Shown here: piece by piece, positions 17,596-26,815 of the stretch
Numbering within the stretch: position 1 is the stretch's first letter
Layout: the number at the start of each line of letters is the position of its first letter
NCBI RefSeq assembly: GCF_018131225.1
Contig: NZ_JAFCMM010000001.1
Location: forward strand, 1,984,001 to 2,048,000
DNA length: 64,000 nt
Direction of reading: 5' to 3'
Source of the DNA: Bradyrhizobium sp. U87765 SZCCT0048
GTDB taxonomy: Bacteria; Pseudomonadota; Alphaproteobacteria; Rhizobiales; Xanthobacteraceae
Translations under genes and position numbers: made by a program
The notes under the pieces: model-generated
Told to the model about the DNA's origin: nothing
Seen by the model: only the letters and a program-made list of their open reading frames with translations
The model's database searches: none

Positions 17596-17985
17596 ATGAA
17601 GAAGCTTGCCGCCGGATGTCTGCTTGCCGCCGCGACGCTGACCAGCGCGTATGCCGCGACAACGCTCAGCAGCGCACCGTCCGAAAGCTGGACCGTGACC
17701 AACTACTACAAGCAGTCGGTCTACGATCCGAAGGAAAGCAAGATCGGCGACATCGACGACGTCCTCGTCGACAAGTCGGGCAAGATCACCGGCCTCGTCA
17801 TCGGCGTCGGCGGCTTCCTCGGCGTCGGCGAGAAGGACGTCATCGTGCCGTTCAGCGCGATCAAGACCGCGCACAAGAACGACAAGTGGTGGCTGACGCT
17901 CGACGAGACCAAGGACAGTCTCAAGTCCGCCCATGGCTATACCTACGACAAGGCGAGCACCACCTGGGTGCCGGCCAAGAGCTGA
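17596..17985 (+). CDS. Exported PRC-barrel domain protein
   Basis: 129 residues from the ATG at 17596, preceded by AGAAGGAGA. A signal peptide (MKKLAAGCLLAAATLTSAYA) is cleaved near residue 20. The PRC-barrel covers about 33-110, with SVYDPKESKIGDIDDVLVD and GKITGLVIGVGGFLGVGEKD, both typical. Exported PRC-barrel proteins of this kind are common in Rhizobiales and often induced by general stress, which fits the GGAAC-type promoter upstream. The molecular role is unknown. A strong hairpin follows at 18035. Confidence 0.88.
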   Translation: MKKLAAGCLLAAATLTSAYAATTLSSAPSESWTVTNYYKQSVYDPKESKIGDIDDVLVDKSGKITGLVIGVGGFLGVGEKDVIVPFSAIKTAHKNDKWWLTLDETKDSLKSAHGYTYDKASTTWVPAKS

Positions 17986-18034
17986 TCATGAACTGACCCG
18001 GCCCAGACCAGGAGCCGGGCATCAGCCAAGGCCT

Positions 18035-18072
18035 GAAGACGGGCCACGCCGCCCCCGGCGTGGCCCGTCTTC
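18035..18072 (+). terminator. Strong hairpin between convergent genes
   Basis: A perfect 16-bp stem (GAAGACGGGCCACGCC paired with its complement) around a GCCCCC loop. It lies between the PRC-barrel stop and the convergent bphP stop. There is no U-run on either side, so it may act with Rho or only protect mRNA ends. Its central position would serve both strands. Confidence 0.65.
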
Positions 18073-18115
18073 GGATGTCGTCACTGCGCTCCCGCAACAG
18101 GCTCCATGGGCAGGG

Positions 18116-20674
18116 TTACGTCGCGGTGGAGGACGCGCCCTCAATGGTTTCGCGCAAGGCATCCGTCGAATACGGCTTGCGCATCCGCGGAACATTCGAC
18201 AGTCGTGGTGGAAACGCGATCTGCTCACCGTAGCCCGAGGCGAACGCAAACGGCACACCGAGATCGACCAGCCGCTCGGCGACCTCGAAACTCGTCTCAC
18301 TGCCAAGATTGACATCGAGGAGGGCGAAATCCGGCGTTTTCTCGCCAATCAGTTGCAGCGCGCGATCGACGCTGCTGGCGACGCGGATCGACGATACGCC
18401 GAGCTTGCGCACCATCTCCTCGACGTCAAGAGCGATGATCATGTTGTCTTCAAGAACGAGGATGTCGTCCGGCAGAAGGCTCGACGCCCGCGCCAAGCGC
18501 AGCTCGGCCGCGCGCGACGGCGGCCCGATGTCGCTCGCTTGGCGCACATGGCTCGCAGGCACCACGAACGCTGCCCGCAGCCCATCGAGTGCGAAATCGA
18601 TCCGCGCCTCACCCTTGAGATCATGGGCGATCGAACGTTCGATCACCGTGCTGCCGAAACCGCGCCGCAGCGGCGGCTTGACAGGCGGGCCGCCCTGTTC
18701 TCGCCAGTTGATCGTGAAGCGGCCGACCGGATCGAACCCTGTATCGATCGCCACGACGCCGCGGCTATCGCTGAGCGCACCGTATTTAGCCGAATTCGTG
18801 ATCATTTCATGCATTACCAGCGCCACCGTGGTGAACGCCTCGGGAGCGATCTGGGCATCCGGTCCCGAAATCAGCACGCGCTCGCCCTTGGCGCCGAGAT
18901 AGGCGCCGGCCTCGGCGTTGACCAGCGCCGAGAACAGCGCCGGCCCCCACTGCTCGGCCGTGATCTGATCATGGGCGCGTGCGAGCGCCTGAATGCGCCC
19001 GCCAACGACCGCGGTGAAAGCCTCCACGGTCTGACTGCTATCGCGGCTCTGCGAAATTACGCCCCGGATCAGAGCGAGGATGTTACGGACGCGATGATTG
19101 AGCTCAGCGACGAGAAGCTCCTGGCGCTGCTCGGCGCGTCGCCGCTCGGCAAGCGTCTGGTCAGTGAGCCGCAGAATGACTTCCAGCAGGCTGAAGCGGA
19201 GATTTTCGGCGATGCGACGCTCGACGGGCTTCCACGGCACCGACTGCCCGCGCACGGTCTCCTTCCACAATTCGAAGCTCTTGCGCGGCGTCAGGCGCTC
19301 CCCATGGGGACCGATGGTCACGGACTTGGCGGGATTACCCGCCCAGTTGACATTGCGCGCGGCCTCCTGCCTGAAGAACAGGATGAAATCCCGCGCCGGT
19401 CGTGACAGCGGCATCACCAGCATGCCGGCGGCGCGATCGGCAAAATCCCTGCCGGCCGGATAGCTCGCGGCGATCTCCTGCCGCGCCAGGATCTCAGTGA
19501 CCTCGTGGCGGCACAAGTGCTCGATCAGGCCCGCGAACTGGGCCTCGGTCGGCGCGAGCCCGCGCAGCACGCCCCGACCATTCACCCAAACTCCGATGCC
19601 GTCGCAAACCAGCAGGTCCGCGATATCGTCGAGATGGCCGATAATGCTGTCGAAGCGCATATTTTCGCTGGCCATCACGGTAACGAGGCGCTGGTGCAGC
19701 AGTTGGCCACGGGCCTCGACAGCGACTTCCGTCTCGCGCTCACGGTTCTCCATCAGCAACGAGAACATCTGGCCGAACAGCTCGGCCGCGGTGCGGCGCC
19801 CGAACCCGACATAGTGCGGCGCGTAGTGATGACAGGCGATCAGGCCCCACAGCTTGTTCTGGCGCAGCACCGAGACCGACATCGACGCCCGCACGCCCAT
19901 GTTCCGCAGATACTCGAGATGAATGCTCGACACGCTGCGCAGCGTGCTCATCGACATGTCGAGCGGGCGACCGTGCTCGTCCAGCCCGGGCTCGACGGCG
20001 AACGTCTCGGCATCGATATCGGGAATGATCCGCAACCAGTTGCGTTCGTAGAGGCGGCGGGCCTGCTGAGGAATGTCGGAGGCCGGGTAGTGCTGGCCGA
20101 GATAGGAGCCGACATCGTTTTGCGCCGACTCCGCGATCACCTCGCCCGATCCATCATCGTCGAAACGATAGATCATGACCCGGTCGAAGCCGGTCAGCGC
20201 CCTCATTTCACGCGCCGCGCTCCGAAAGAACGTACGCTCGGTATCCGCCTGGCGAAGACGGGCCACCATGCCCTGCACGATGGCGGACGCATTCAGCGCC
20301 GCATCATCGACATTTCGCTCGCATTCGACGACGACACGATCGCCGAGTGCGTGAACGGCGACGTCGCAGACCAAGCCGCCCGCCGTCAGCCGAACGCCGA
20401 AGATGCGGGCTGTGGTATCGCCCATCACGGCGCTCTGGAGATTGCCGCGAATGGTGTGCAATGCCTCCTCGAGAAAGAACGCGTCGAGCGGCTGGCCGAT
20501 CATCGCGCCCGGCTCAACGCCGAGCCAGTCCACGACATTCGCAGACACCCTTTCGACGCGCCATGTCGCAAGCGACACGACGACAATGAAGCCGTAACTC
20601 TGCACCCGGCCGAGCAGATGGATCGGCTCGCGATCGCAGTTCGTCAGATCGACCGTAGCTGCGCCCTCGCTCAT
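18116..20674 (-). CDS. bphP: Bacteriophytochrome: PAS-GAF-PHY, HWE histidine kinase, receiver
   Basis: 852 residues from the ATG at 20674, which overlaps the bphO stop (ATGA). The biliverdin-attaching cysteine is C13 in LTNCDREPIHLLGRVQ. The GAF domain carries YRFDDDGSGEVIAE and PASDIP (197-202), followed by a PHY domain with PRKSFELWKETVRG at its end. The kinase is of the HWE type (ELNHRVRNILALIRG near 530, then an ATPase domain with HEMITNSAKYGALS). A C-terminal receiver (about 725-840) has phospho-acceptor Asp in FALLDVNLG. It senses red/far-red light through biliverdin and should pass phosphate to its own receiver or to a separate regulator. No DNA-binding partner is adjacent. Confidence 0.94.
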   Translation of the reverse strand: MSEGAATVDLTNCDREPIHLLGRVQSYGFIVVVSLATWRVERVSANVVDWLGVEPGAMIGQPLDAFFLEEALHTIRGNLQSAVMGDTTARIFGVRLTAGGLVCDVAVHALGDRVVVECERNVDDAALNASAIVQGMVARLRQADTERTFFRSAAREMRALTGFDRVMIYRFDDDGSGEVIAESAQNDVGSYLGQHYPASDIPQQARRLYERNWLRIIPDIDAETFAVEPGLDEHGRPLDMSMSTLRSVSSIHLEYLRNMGVRASMSVSVLRQNKLWGLIACHHYAPHYVGFGRRTAAELFGQMFSLLMENRERETEVAVEARGQLLHQRLVTVMASENMRFDSIIGHLDDIADLLVCDGIGVWVNGRGVLRGLAPTEAQFAGLIEHLCRHEVTEILARQEIAASYPAGRDFADRAAGMLVMPLSRPARDFILFFRQEAARNVNWAGNPAKSVTIGPHGERLTPRKSFELWKETVRGQSVPWKPVERRIAENLRFSLLEVILRLTDQTLAERRRAEQRQELLVAELNHRVRNILALIRGVISQSRDSSQTVEAFTAVVGGRIQALARAHDQITAEQWGPALFSALVNAEAGAYLGAKGERVLISGPDAQIAPEAFTTVALVMHEMITNSAKYGALSDSRGVVAIDTGFDPVGRFTINWREQGGPPVKPPLRRGFGSTVIERSIAHDLKGEARIDFALDGLRAAFVVPASHVRQASDIGPPSRAAELRLARASSLLPDDILVLEDNMIIALDVEEMVRKLGVSSIRVASSVDRALQLIGEKTPDFALLDVNLGSETSFEVAERLVDLGVPFAFASGYGEQIAFPPRLSNVPRMRKPYSTDALRETIEGASSTAT

Positions 20675-21279
20675 TGCACCGCCTCCGCCCGAAAAGCCGA
20701 CGCGAACCGATCGAACGTCTCCACCGCGGCCGCAACGGCCTGCCCCGGAGCCCGCCTCGCCGCGTCGGACGCCTCGAGCCGGGACAGGAATGTCGGCCAG
20801 TACGCCTTGCCGGCGCCATGACCAAGATAGCGCGTCGCCGCCTGCATGCGCGGGCTCGCGTTGGCCATGGCGTGGCCGAGCAGCCACAAGCCGCCGAGCC
20901 GGGAGCCCTCCAACACGTAAAGCACGCCCAGAAGGCTTGCCTCACCTGTCATCGCCGGCGAATCGCTATCAACCCGCGGCGCTTCACCGAACGCGGCGAT
21001 ATCTTCGATCAGAGCCTGGGATCGTGCCCGCTCCGGCCAGTCTTCAAGCAGTGTCGCGACGCCCGCACGCTGCAGCGCCGCCTCGATCGGCAGCAAGGCT
21101 CTCGCAGACGCCCGCAGGAAGACGCGGTATCCATCCTCGCCGGCAGCAAACAGCGGGCCGATGCCTGCATCGAGCGCGGCATGCTGCACGGCCGACGCCT
21201 CGCGCAACAAAGCGCGCATCGACACGGCGGCTTCGGGCGGGTTCGCAGCAGACAGGGAAGATTGCAGTGACAATGTCAA
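20671..21279 (-). CDS. bphO: Biliverdin-producing heme oxygenase
   Basis: 202 residues; the first ATG at 21279 is used, and a second at residue 21 (MRALLREAS) is an alternative. The proximal heme ligand is probably His33 in SAVQHAALD. LGVLYVLEGSRLGGLWLLGHA (about 117-137) is the distal helix with its flexible glycines. It opens heme to biliverdin, the chromophore of the phytochrome encoded directly downstream with a 4-bp overlap. The bphO-bphP pair is a common arrangement. Confidence 0.9.
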   Translation of the reverse strand: MTLSLQSSLSAANPPEAAVSMRALLREASAVQHAALDAGIGPLFAAGEDGYRVFLRASARALLPIEAALQRAGVATLLEDWPERARSQALIEDIAAFGEAPRVDSDSPAMTGEASLLGVLYVLEGSRLGGLWLLGHAMANASPRMQAATRYLGHGAGKAYWPTFLSRLEASDAARRAPGQAVAAAVETFDRFASAFRAEAVQ

Positions 21280-21720
21280 AACCGGCCTCGCTTCTTATCG
21301 GTCACACGCGGCGCCGGCTTGCCGGAGAAACCCGACAGGCCAATCGCCGCAAAGCTGTTGGGGAGACATCCCGGCCGAACCAGGCTCACTCCAAGCTGCA
21401 TCACCGCTCGGATGTGTAGAACATGGAAGCCAACGGCCCATCGACAACCGCGGCAACCGCGTTCGGTTCCCGAGTACGCAATCTCCAGCGTGCGCCGTTC
21501 CCATTCTGGAACAGGCGTCCGCGAACAAAGTCGCGTCAATGTGCTCTGGCTGCACGTCGCTCCGGCGATTCGCGACCGTACCAGCCGGTTGGTGAGAATG
21601 GCGTCGACGACGTCTGTGCGGAGCCCACCGCACCGCCGACAATCTGATATGGTCCGGCGTCGAGGCCCCGCGCCCGGCATCTATCAGATACTGACAGCCT
21701 GACATCGACGGACCCCACGC
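21280..21720. other. Intergenic region upstream of bphO and of the LLM gene
   Basis: 441 bp between divergent genes. Frames are open in places, but none has a ribosome site or recognisable family residues. I see no convincing promoter boxes or repeats. Confidence 0.5.
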
Positions 21721-22743
21721 ATGAAAAAGATCGGCTTCCTCTCCTTCGGCCACTGGGCACCCTCGCCGCAATCGCAAACCCGCACCGCAGGCGATGCGCT
21801 GCTGCAGTCCATCGATCTCGCGGTCGCGGCCGAGCAACTGGGCGCGGACGGCGCCTATTTCCGCGTGCATCATTTCGCACGCCAGCTGGCGTCGCCGTTC
21901 CCGCTGCTGGCTGCGGTCGGCGCCAGGACCAGCCGCATCGAGATCGGCACTGCGGTCATCGACATGCGCTACGAAAACCCGCTCTACATGGCCGAGGATG
22001 CCGGCGCCGCCGATCTCATCGCCGGCGGGCGGTTGCAGCTCGGGCTCAGCCGCGGCTCGCCCGAGCAGGTGATCGACGGCTGGCGCTATTTCGGCTTCAG
22101 CCCCGCGGAAGGGCAGACCGACGCCGACATGGGCCGGCGCCACACCGAGGTGTTCCTCGATCTGTTGCGCGGCGAAGGCTTCGCGCAGCCCAACCCGCGG
22201 CCGATGTTTCCCAACCCGCCCGGCGCGTTGCGCCTCGAGCCGCATTCACCGGGCCTGCGCGAGCGCATCTGGTGGGGCGCCGGCTCCAACGCCACCGCGG
22301 TGTGGGCCGCCAAGCTCGGCGTCAACCTGCAGAGCTCGACGCTCAAGAACGATGAGACCGGCGAGCCTTTCCATGTCCAGCAGGCCGCGCAGATCCGGGC
22401 CTATCGCGCCGCCTGGAAGGAGGCCGGCCACACCCGCGAGCCGCGGGTATCGGTGAGCCGCAGCATCTTCGCGCTGGTCGACGACCGCGACCGCCTCTAT
22501 TTCGGCCGCTCCGGCCAGGACGACGACCAGGTCGGCTTCATCGACGAGCGCACCCGCGCGATCTTCGGCCGCAGCTACGCGGCCGAACCGGACGTGTTGA
22601 TCGAACAACTGAAGGCGGACGAGGCGATCGCGGAAGCCGATACCCTGCTGCTGACCGTGCCGAACCAGCTCGGCGTCGCCTACAACGCCCATGTCATCGA
22701 GGCGATCCTCAAGCACGTCGCGCCCGCGCTCGGCTGGCGCTGA
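21721..22743 (+). CDS. LLM-class flavin-dependent monooxygenase
   Basis: 340 residues. The bacterial luciferase-like TIM barrel is recognisable from the N-terminal KKIGFLSFGHW, the AEQLGADGAYFRVHHF segment (about 38-53), TSRIEIGTAVIDMRYENP (about 68-85) and GRLQLGLSRGSPEQV (about 103-117). These proteins use reduced FMN or F420 to oxidise or reduce varied organic substrates; the substrate cannot be inferred. It stands alone between bphO and the convergent permease gene, with a hairpin at 22754 after it. Confidence 0.85.
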   Translation: MKKIGFLSFGHWAPSPQSQTRTAGDALLQSIDLAVAAEQLGADGAYFRVHHFARQLASPFPLLAAVGARTSRIEIGTAVIDMRYENPLYMAEDAGAADLIAGGRLQLGLSRGSPEQVIDGWRYFGFSPAEGQTDADMGRRHTEVFLDLLRGEGFAQPNPRPMFPNPPGALRLEPHSPGLRERIWWGAGSNATAVWAAKLGVNLQSSTLKNDETGEPFHVQQAAQIRAYRAAWKEAGHTREPRVSVSRSIFALVDDRDRLYFGRSGQDDDQVGFIDERTRAIFGRSYAAEPDVLIEQLKADEAIAEADTLLLTVPNQLGVAYNAHVIEAILKHVAPALGWR

Positions 22744-22753
22744 CATCACGACA

Positions 22754-22779
22754 AAGGCGGCGCTTTGCTGCGCCGCCTT
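22754..22779 (+). terminator. Hairpin between convergent LLM and permease genes
   Basis: AAGGCGGCGC and its exact complement surround TTTGCT (10-bp stem). It lies 11 bp after the LLM stop and 42 bp before the convergent permease stop. No U-run follows, so termination strength is uncertain. Confidence 0.55.
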
Positions 22780-22820
22780 GTCGAAGAATGATGTCCGGAC
22801 TTGCGAAACCAATCGGCCGC

Positions 22821-23855
22821 CTAGTGATGCACCGCCGAGACGGCGCCGGCTCCGACATCATCGCGCCGCCCATCGTCGGCTGCGAGATCGTCGGCGCTCG
22901 CCTCCGGCTTCCAGCCCATGCGCTTGGCCCACATCGCGGTGAGAATCGGCACGACGATCGCCGTGACGAGGCAGGACGTCGCCACGAGGGCGGTGGCCGC
23001 CGGCGCGACCTTCTGGAAGGCCGGGATCATGTCGCCGATGATCTTGGGATTGGCGATCGCAGCGCCGGCCGTCGACGACGCCGCAAGACCCGCGGCGCCG
23101 TTGCCACGGCCGATGAACCGGTCGGCAAGCATCAGCGGAATGCCGGTGACGACGATCACCCCGAGCCCGAGCAGGATACCCGGCAGGCCGCTGGTGAGAA
23201 TGACCTTCATGTCGATGCCGTTGCCAAGCGCGAAGCCGAAGAACGGAATCAGCGGGTGGACGCAGCGGCCGAAGAACGCCCGCAACTCGTGATCGAGATT
23301 GCCGAGAGCAAAGCCGATGATGAACGGTAGCACGGCGCCAACGAACAGCCGCGGCTCGAACACCGCCGCGCCGGCAGCACCGAGAATCAGCATCGAGATC
23401 AGCGGGCCGGATTCGACCGACATCAGCACGAAGGCGCTGGCTTCCTCCTTCTTGCCGTACTGCTGCATCAGCGCGGCGTAGAGGCCGGCATTGGTCATGT
23501 CCATCGCGGAGGTGATGGCGAGCACCGAGATGCCGGCGAGGAGACCGGTCTCGATGCCGCCCTCAGGCAAAACGCGGATGGCCACCAGCGTCACCAGCCA
23601 GGCAACGAGCGTCTTGGTGGCGAGCAGCGTGCCCGACTTGCGCAGCACGGTGCCTGTGGCCCGCAGATCGATGGTCGCGCCCATGCAGAAGAACCATACG
23701 GCGAGAATCGGCACCGTGCCGGTGATGAGGCCGTTGGTGAACGAGCCGAAATACGCGCCGGCGCCGGGGGACCACGTCCGGCACATGGCGCCGAGCACCA
23801 GCGGCACGAGCATCAATCCGCCAGGCACCTTCTCGATCGCAGCCTTGATTCGCAT
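22821..23855 (-). CDS. kdgT: 2-keto-3-deoxygluconate permease family transporter
   Basis: 344 residues, with GAAGGGA before the ATG. It has about ten hydrophobic segments. Family motifs are [14 protein letters not shown] at the start, [20 protein letters not shown] (about 125-144) and [19 protein letters not shown] (about 262-280). KdgT proteins import 2-keto-3-deoxygluconate with protons. Here the gene follows a lactate-oxidase-like gene by 49 bp, and no KDG kinase or aldolase is near. The real substrate may therefore be another small hydroxy or keto acid. The C-terminal tail is polar and rich in Asp. Confidence 0.85.
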   Translation of the reverse strand: MRIKAAIEKVPGGLMLVPLVLGAMCRTWSPGAGAYFGSFTNGLITGTVPILAVWFFCMGATIDLRATGTVLRKSGTLLATKTLVAWLVTLVAIRVLPEGGIETGLLAGISVLAITSAMDMTNAGLYAALMQQYGKKEEASAFVLMSVESGPLISMLILGAAGAAVFEPRLFVGAVLPFIIGFALGNLDHELRAFFGRCVHPLIPFFGFALGNGIDMKVILTSGLPGILLGLGVIVVTGIPLMLADRFIGRGNGAAGLAASSTAGAAIANPKIIGDMIPAFQKVAPAATALVATSCLVTAIVVPILTAMWAKRMGWKPEASADDLAADDGRRDDVGAGAVSAVHH

Positions 23856-23904
23856 TTTCTTCCCTTCTCTTGTTTTTGTGTTGTGGTGGTTCGGCGTGAA
23901 AGCG

Positions 23905-25056
23905 CTAGGCCTGCCTGAAGCGCAGGTTGCTGCGCGACAACTGGTCGATCGAGCGACAGCCCATCAGCCGCATGTCCCGCTCGATCTCGACACGCAGCAG
24001 ATGCAGTGCGCGGGTGACGCCGGCCTCGCCGGCCGCCGCGAGCGGATAAAGGTAATAGCGCCCAAGCCCGACGGCCTTGGCGCCGACGGACAACGCCTTG
24101 AGCACATCGGTGCCACGCTGGATGCCGCCGTCCATGATCACATCGATGCGATCCCCCGCCACATCGACGATCTCCGCGAGCTGGTCGAACGCGGCGCGGG
24201 AGCCGTCGAGCTGGCGACCGCCATGGTTTGAGACGATGACGCCGGAACAGCCGATCTCGGCAGCACGGACCGCATCCGCCGGGGCCATCACGCCCTTCAG
24301 ACAGAAGGCGCCGCCCCAGATCTGCACCATCTCGGCGACATCGTCCCAGCTGATCGACGGATCGAGCATCTCGGTGAAATAGCGACCGATGGACATCGCG
24401 CTACCGCCGAAATCGACATGGGCGTCGAGCTGCGGCAGGCTGAATTTCTCATGCGTGAGGTAATTGATCCCCCACATCGGCTTCATCGCGAACTGCGCCA
24501 TGCCGTTGAGGTTGAGGCGGAATGGAATGGTGAAGCCGGTGCGCAGGTCGCGCTCGCGATTGCCGCCGGTGACGCTGTCCACGGTCAGCATCATCACCTC
24601 GACGCCGGCCTCCCGCGCCCGCTGCATCATGGCGCGGTTGAGGCCGCGGTCCTTGTGGAAATAGAACTGGTAGACCTGCGGACCGGCGTGGGCGCGGCGC
24701 ACCTCCTCGAGGCTGACGGTGCCGAGCGAGGACACGCCGAACATCGTGCCGGTCTTCGCCGCAGCGGCAGCGACGGCGCGCTCGCCCTGGTGATGAAACA
24801 GGCGCTGCAGCGCGGTCGGCGAGCAGTAGAACGGCACCGCAAGTTTCTGGCCCATGACCGTGGTCGACAGGTCCACATCGGCGACGCCGCGCAGAATGCT
24901 GGGCACGAGGTCACACGCCTTGAACGCCTCGGTATTGCGACGGTAGGTGACCTCGTCCTCGGCCGCGCCGTCGATGTAGTTGAAGATCGGTCCGGGCAGC
25001 CGGCGCTGCGCCAGGCGGCGGAAGTCGTGAAAATTGTGGCACTGCGCCAGACGCAC
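23905..25056 (-). CDS. FMN-dependent alpha-hydroxy-acid oxidase (lactate dehydrogenase LldD family)
   Basis: 383 residues from a GTG at 25056 with GGGGGAGG upstream. The TIM-barrel FMN enzyme shows [11 protein letters not shown] (about 25-35), [14 protein letters not shown] (about 79-92) and the active-site helix [14 protein letters not shown] (about 273-286) with the catalytic His, then [14 protein letters not shown] (about 311-324). Members oxidise L-lactate, glycolate or mandelate to the keto acid. It is divergent from the GntR regulator at 25273, shares its promoter region, and is followed by the permease. Confidence 0.9.
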   Translation of the reverse strand: MRLAQCHNFHDFRRLAQRRLPGPIFNYIDGAAEDEVTYRRNTEAFKACDLVPSILRGVADVDLSTTVMGQKLAVPFYCSPTALQRLFHHQGERAVAAAAAKTGTMFGVSSLGTVSLEEVRRAHAGPQVYQFYFHKDRGLNRAMMQRAREAGVEVMMLTVDSVTGGNRERDLRTGFTIPFRLNLNGMAQFAMKPMWGINYLTHEKFSLPQLDAHVDFGGSAMSIGRYFTEMLDPSISWDDVAEMVQIWGGAFCLKGVMAPADAVRAAEIGCSGVIVSNHGGRQLDGSRAAFDQLAEIVDVAGDRIDVIMDGGIQRGTDVLKALSVGAKAVGLGRYYLYPLAAAGEAGVTRALHLLRVEIERDMRLMGCRSIDQLSRSNLRFRQA

Positions 25057-25142
25057 GCGTGACCTCCCCCTGGTTGCCGGGCGACGATCGACCGCGGCGA
25101 CGATCGGCCACCTTGGAACTATGCTGTACCCGTTGAAGGTCG

Positions 25143-25161
25143 TGGTAAAAAGATTTTACCA
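25143..25161. promoter_or_regulatory. Palindromic operator, probably for the GntR regulator
   Basis: A perfect inverted repeat, TGGTAAAA-AGA-TTTTACCA, in the region between the divergent hydroxy-acid oxidase and GntR genes. The outer TGGT...ACCA matches the half-sites of FadR/LldR/PdhR-type GntR regulators. It is 87 bp before the oxidase start and 112 bp before the regulator start, so it could control both. Confidence 0.65.
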
Positions 25162-25272
25162 TGCCGTCAATCCCTCTTGATCGACCCATCATCCGGGTTG
25201 CACAAGCGGGGGCCACGAGAAGATGCCGGCGGCCACTGGCAGGGACAGCTTCTTCAGGAGACGACGACGAGC

Positions 25273-26037
25273 GTGATCAACACCGTACGGACACCCAAGG
25301 TCGCGCAAGCGATCGCCGACCATATCGAGAAGCTCATCCTCGAGGGCACGTTGCGGCCGGACGAACGACTCGCGCCCGAGCGCGATCTCGCCGAAAAGCT
25401 GCAGATCTCGCGGCCTTCCCTGCGCGACGCCCTCGGCCTCCTCGTCGAGCGCGGGCTGCTCGTCAGCGACCGCTCGGGCACCCGTGTCGCACAATTCCTG
25501 TCGCCGCTGCTGCAGCCGCTCGCCACCCTGCTCGAGGACAAGCCGCGCGTCACCGCCGACTACTTCGAATTCCGCCGCATCCAGGAGGCCCACGCCGCAC
25601 GGCTCGCCGCCGAGCGTGCCACTGACATCGACCGCGCGGCGATCCGCGAATGCATCGGCCGCATGAAGCGCGCCCACGGCCTCGAGGATCCGACCCAGGA
25701 GGGCGAAGCCGACGTCGAGCTTCACCTGCTGATCTATGAGGCCAGCCACAACGTGGTGCTGCTCCATGTCATGCGCGCCCTCGCTGACCTGCTGCGCAGC
25801 AACATCTTCTACAGCCGCAGCCAGCTCTACCTGCGCGAGGGCGTGCGCGAGCGGCTGCTGGAGCAGCATATCGCACTGGCCGATGCCGTCGTCGACGGCC
25901 GTGCCTCCGATGCCGAGGCGCGTGCGACCGAGCATGTCCGCTTCGTCTTCGAGACGGTGGAAGAGATCCGGCGCGACAGCGAGCGGCTCGAAACCTCGCT
26001 CAGCCGCATCGAGCGCAAGCACCTGCTGGCGAAGTGA
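25273..26037 (+). CDS. FadR-subfamily GntR transcriptional regulator
   Basis: 254 residues from the GTG at 25273, chosen for the AGGAG at 25256-25260; an open frame continues upstream without a ribosome site. The winged helix is at about 5-75 (LAPERDLAEKLQISRPSLRDAL). The C-terminal all-helical FCD domain has FRRIQEAHAARLAAE and metal-binding His residues in ELHLLIYEASHN and LLEQHIALADA. FCD regulators respond to small carboxylates such as lactate or pyruvate. Its divergent position and the palindrome between argue that it controls the hydroxy-acid oxidase and permease genes and itself. Confidence 0.88.
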   Translation: MINTVRTPKVAQAIADHIEKLILEGTLRPDERLAPERDLAEKLQISRPSLRDALGLLVERGLLVSDRSGTRVAQFLSPLLQPLATLLEDKPRVTADYFEFRRIQEAHAARLAAERATDIDRAAIRECIGRMKRAHGLEDPTQEGEADVELHLLIYEASHNVVLLHVMRALADLLRSNIFYSRSQLYLREGVRERLLEQHIALADAVVDGRASDAEARATEHVRFVFETVEEIRRDSERLETSLSRIERKHLLAK

Positions 26038-26156
26038 TGGTCGAGCCGCGCGGCGGTTGACAGGAGAGCCACCAGCGCTCGCGCGGGCGGCTTGCTACGG
26101 ATGCGCTTCACCGGGAGCTGCAGCGCCGGTGCCCCCTTCAGCGATCATCGCTTCGA

Positions 26157-26423
26157 TCAGCTGCGGCAGGCCCCAGCCGCATGTCGACGCGCAGTTGCTC
26201 GACCTGCCTCACACTCCACGACGATAGCCCGCGCCGAGGCAACGGCCTTCACCACCGTCTCAGAGGTGCGCATTGCCGGCGGAGCACCGATCGACAAGCA
26301 CGCCATGATACGCGACAGCAGCAACAACGTCGCTGCAAGCATCACGCCCCCGACGGCCATCTGCGCAATCACATGCTTGATGGACGCACTGCCATCCACA
26401 AACACGTCGAAAGCATTGTGCAT
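26157..26423 (-). CDS. Hypothetical small membrane protein
   Basis: 88 residues from an ATG at 26423. Residues about 18-42 (KHVIAQMAVGGVMLAATLLLLS) form one probable membrane helix; the rest is alanine- and arginine-rich. I do not recognise a family, and the ribosome site is weak. It lies in a decayed-looking 780-bp region that also holds a truncated efflux gene, so it could itself be a relic. Confidence 0.35.
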   Translation of the reverse strand: MHNAFDVFVDGSASIKHVIAQMAVGGVMLAATLLLLSRIMACLSIGAPPAMRTSETVVKAVASARAIVVECEAGRATARRHAAGACRS

Positions 26424-26521
26424 GATGCGGCTCGATCCCGTTGCATTCGCTTCTGCACGTGGAGCTATAGTCCGAGTCGCGGAGGCGATGCTTCAGGTAA
26501 ATTTAACGGGGCGTTGTTGAC

Positions 26522-26698
26522 TCATGCGCGACTCGGGGCCAAGTCCACCCGCGGCTGGCGCCGGGCATTGATGATGCCTTCCAGAGCATCGGAATGGAGC
26601 GCGATGCTGCCCGTGACCAGGTAGGCAGCGTATTTGATCACCAGCACCGCGGCACTAACCGCCAGACTTCCCATCGCGATCTTCAGCGAGCGGTTCAT
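26522..26698 (-). pseudogene. Cation diffusion facilitator family transporter, N-terminal remnant
   Basis: A 58-residue frame starting MNRSLKIAMGSLAV and running through YLVTGSIALHSDALEGIIN. This is the first membrane helix and the metal-site region (HSDALE) of CDF zinc/cobalt/iron efflux proteins, which normally have about 300 residues. After IIN the family sequence stops and a short unrelated tail ends at a TGA. The remaining helices and cytoplasmic domain are not found downstream. It is a truncated relic and too short to transport. Confidence 0.75.
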
Positions 26699-26815
26699 CG
26701 CGCTCTTCGCGGCAGCCGCAATCCCGGCCGCCCGGCATCATGTGCGCATACGGCCTCACGATGCATCCGATTCGATGACTGTTTATCGTCAGCCAGCGTA
26801 ACGGGGCTGTCCATC

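Noticed and set aside
21276..21680. A 134-codon minus-strand frame upstream of bphO
   Set aside because: No ribosome site, cysteine- and arginine-rich random composition, and overlaps a similar frame in another register.
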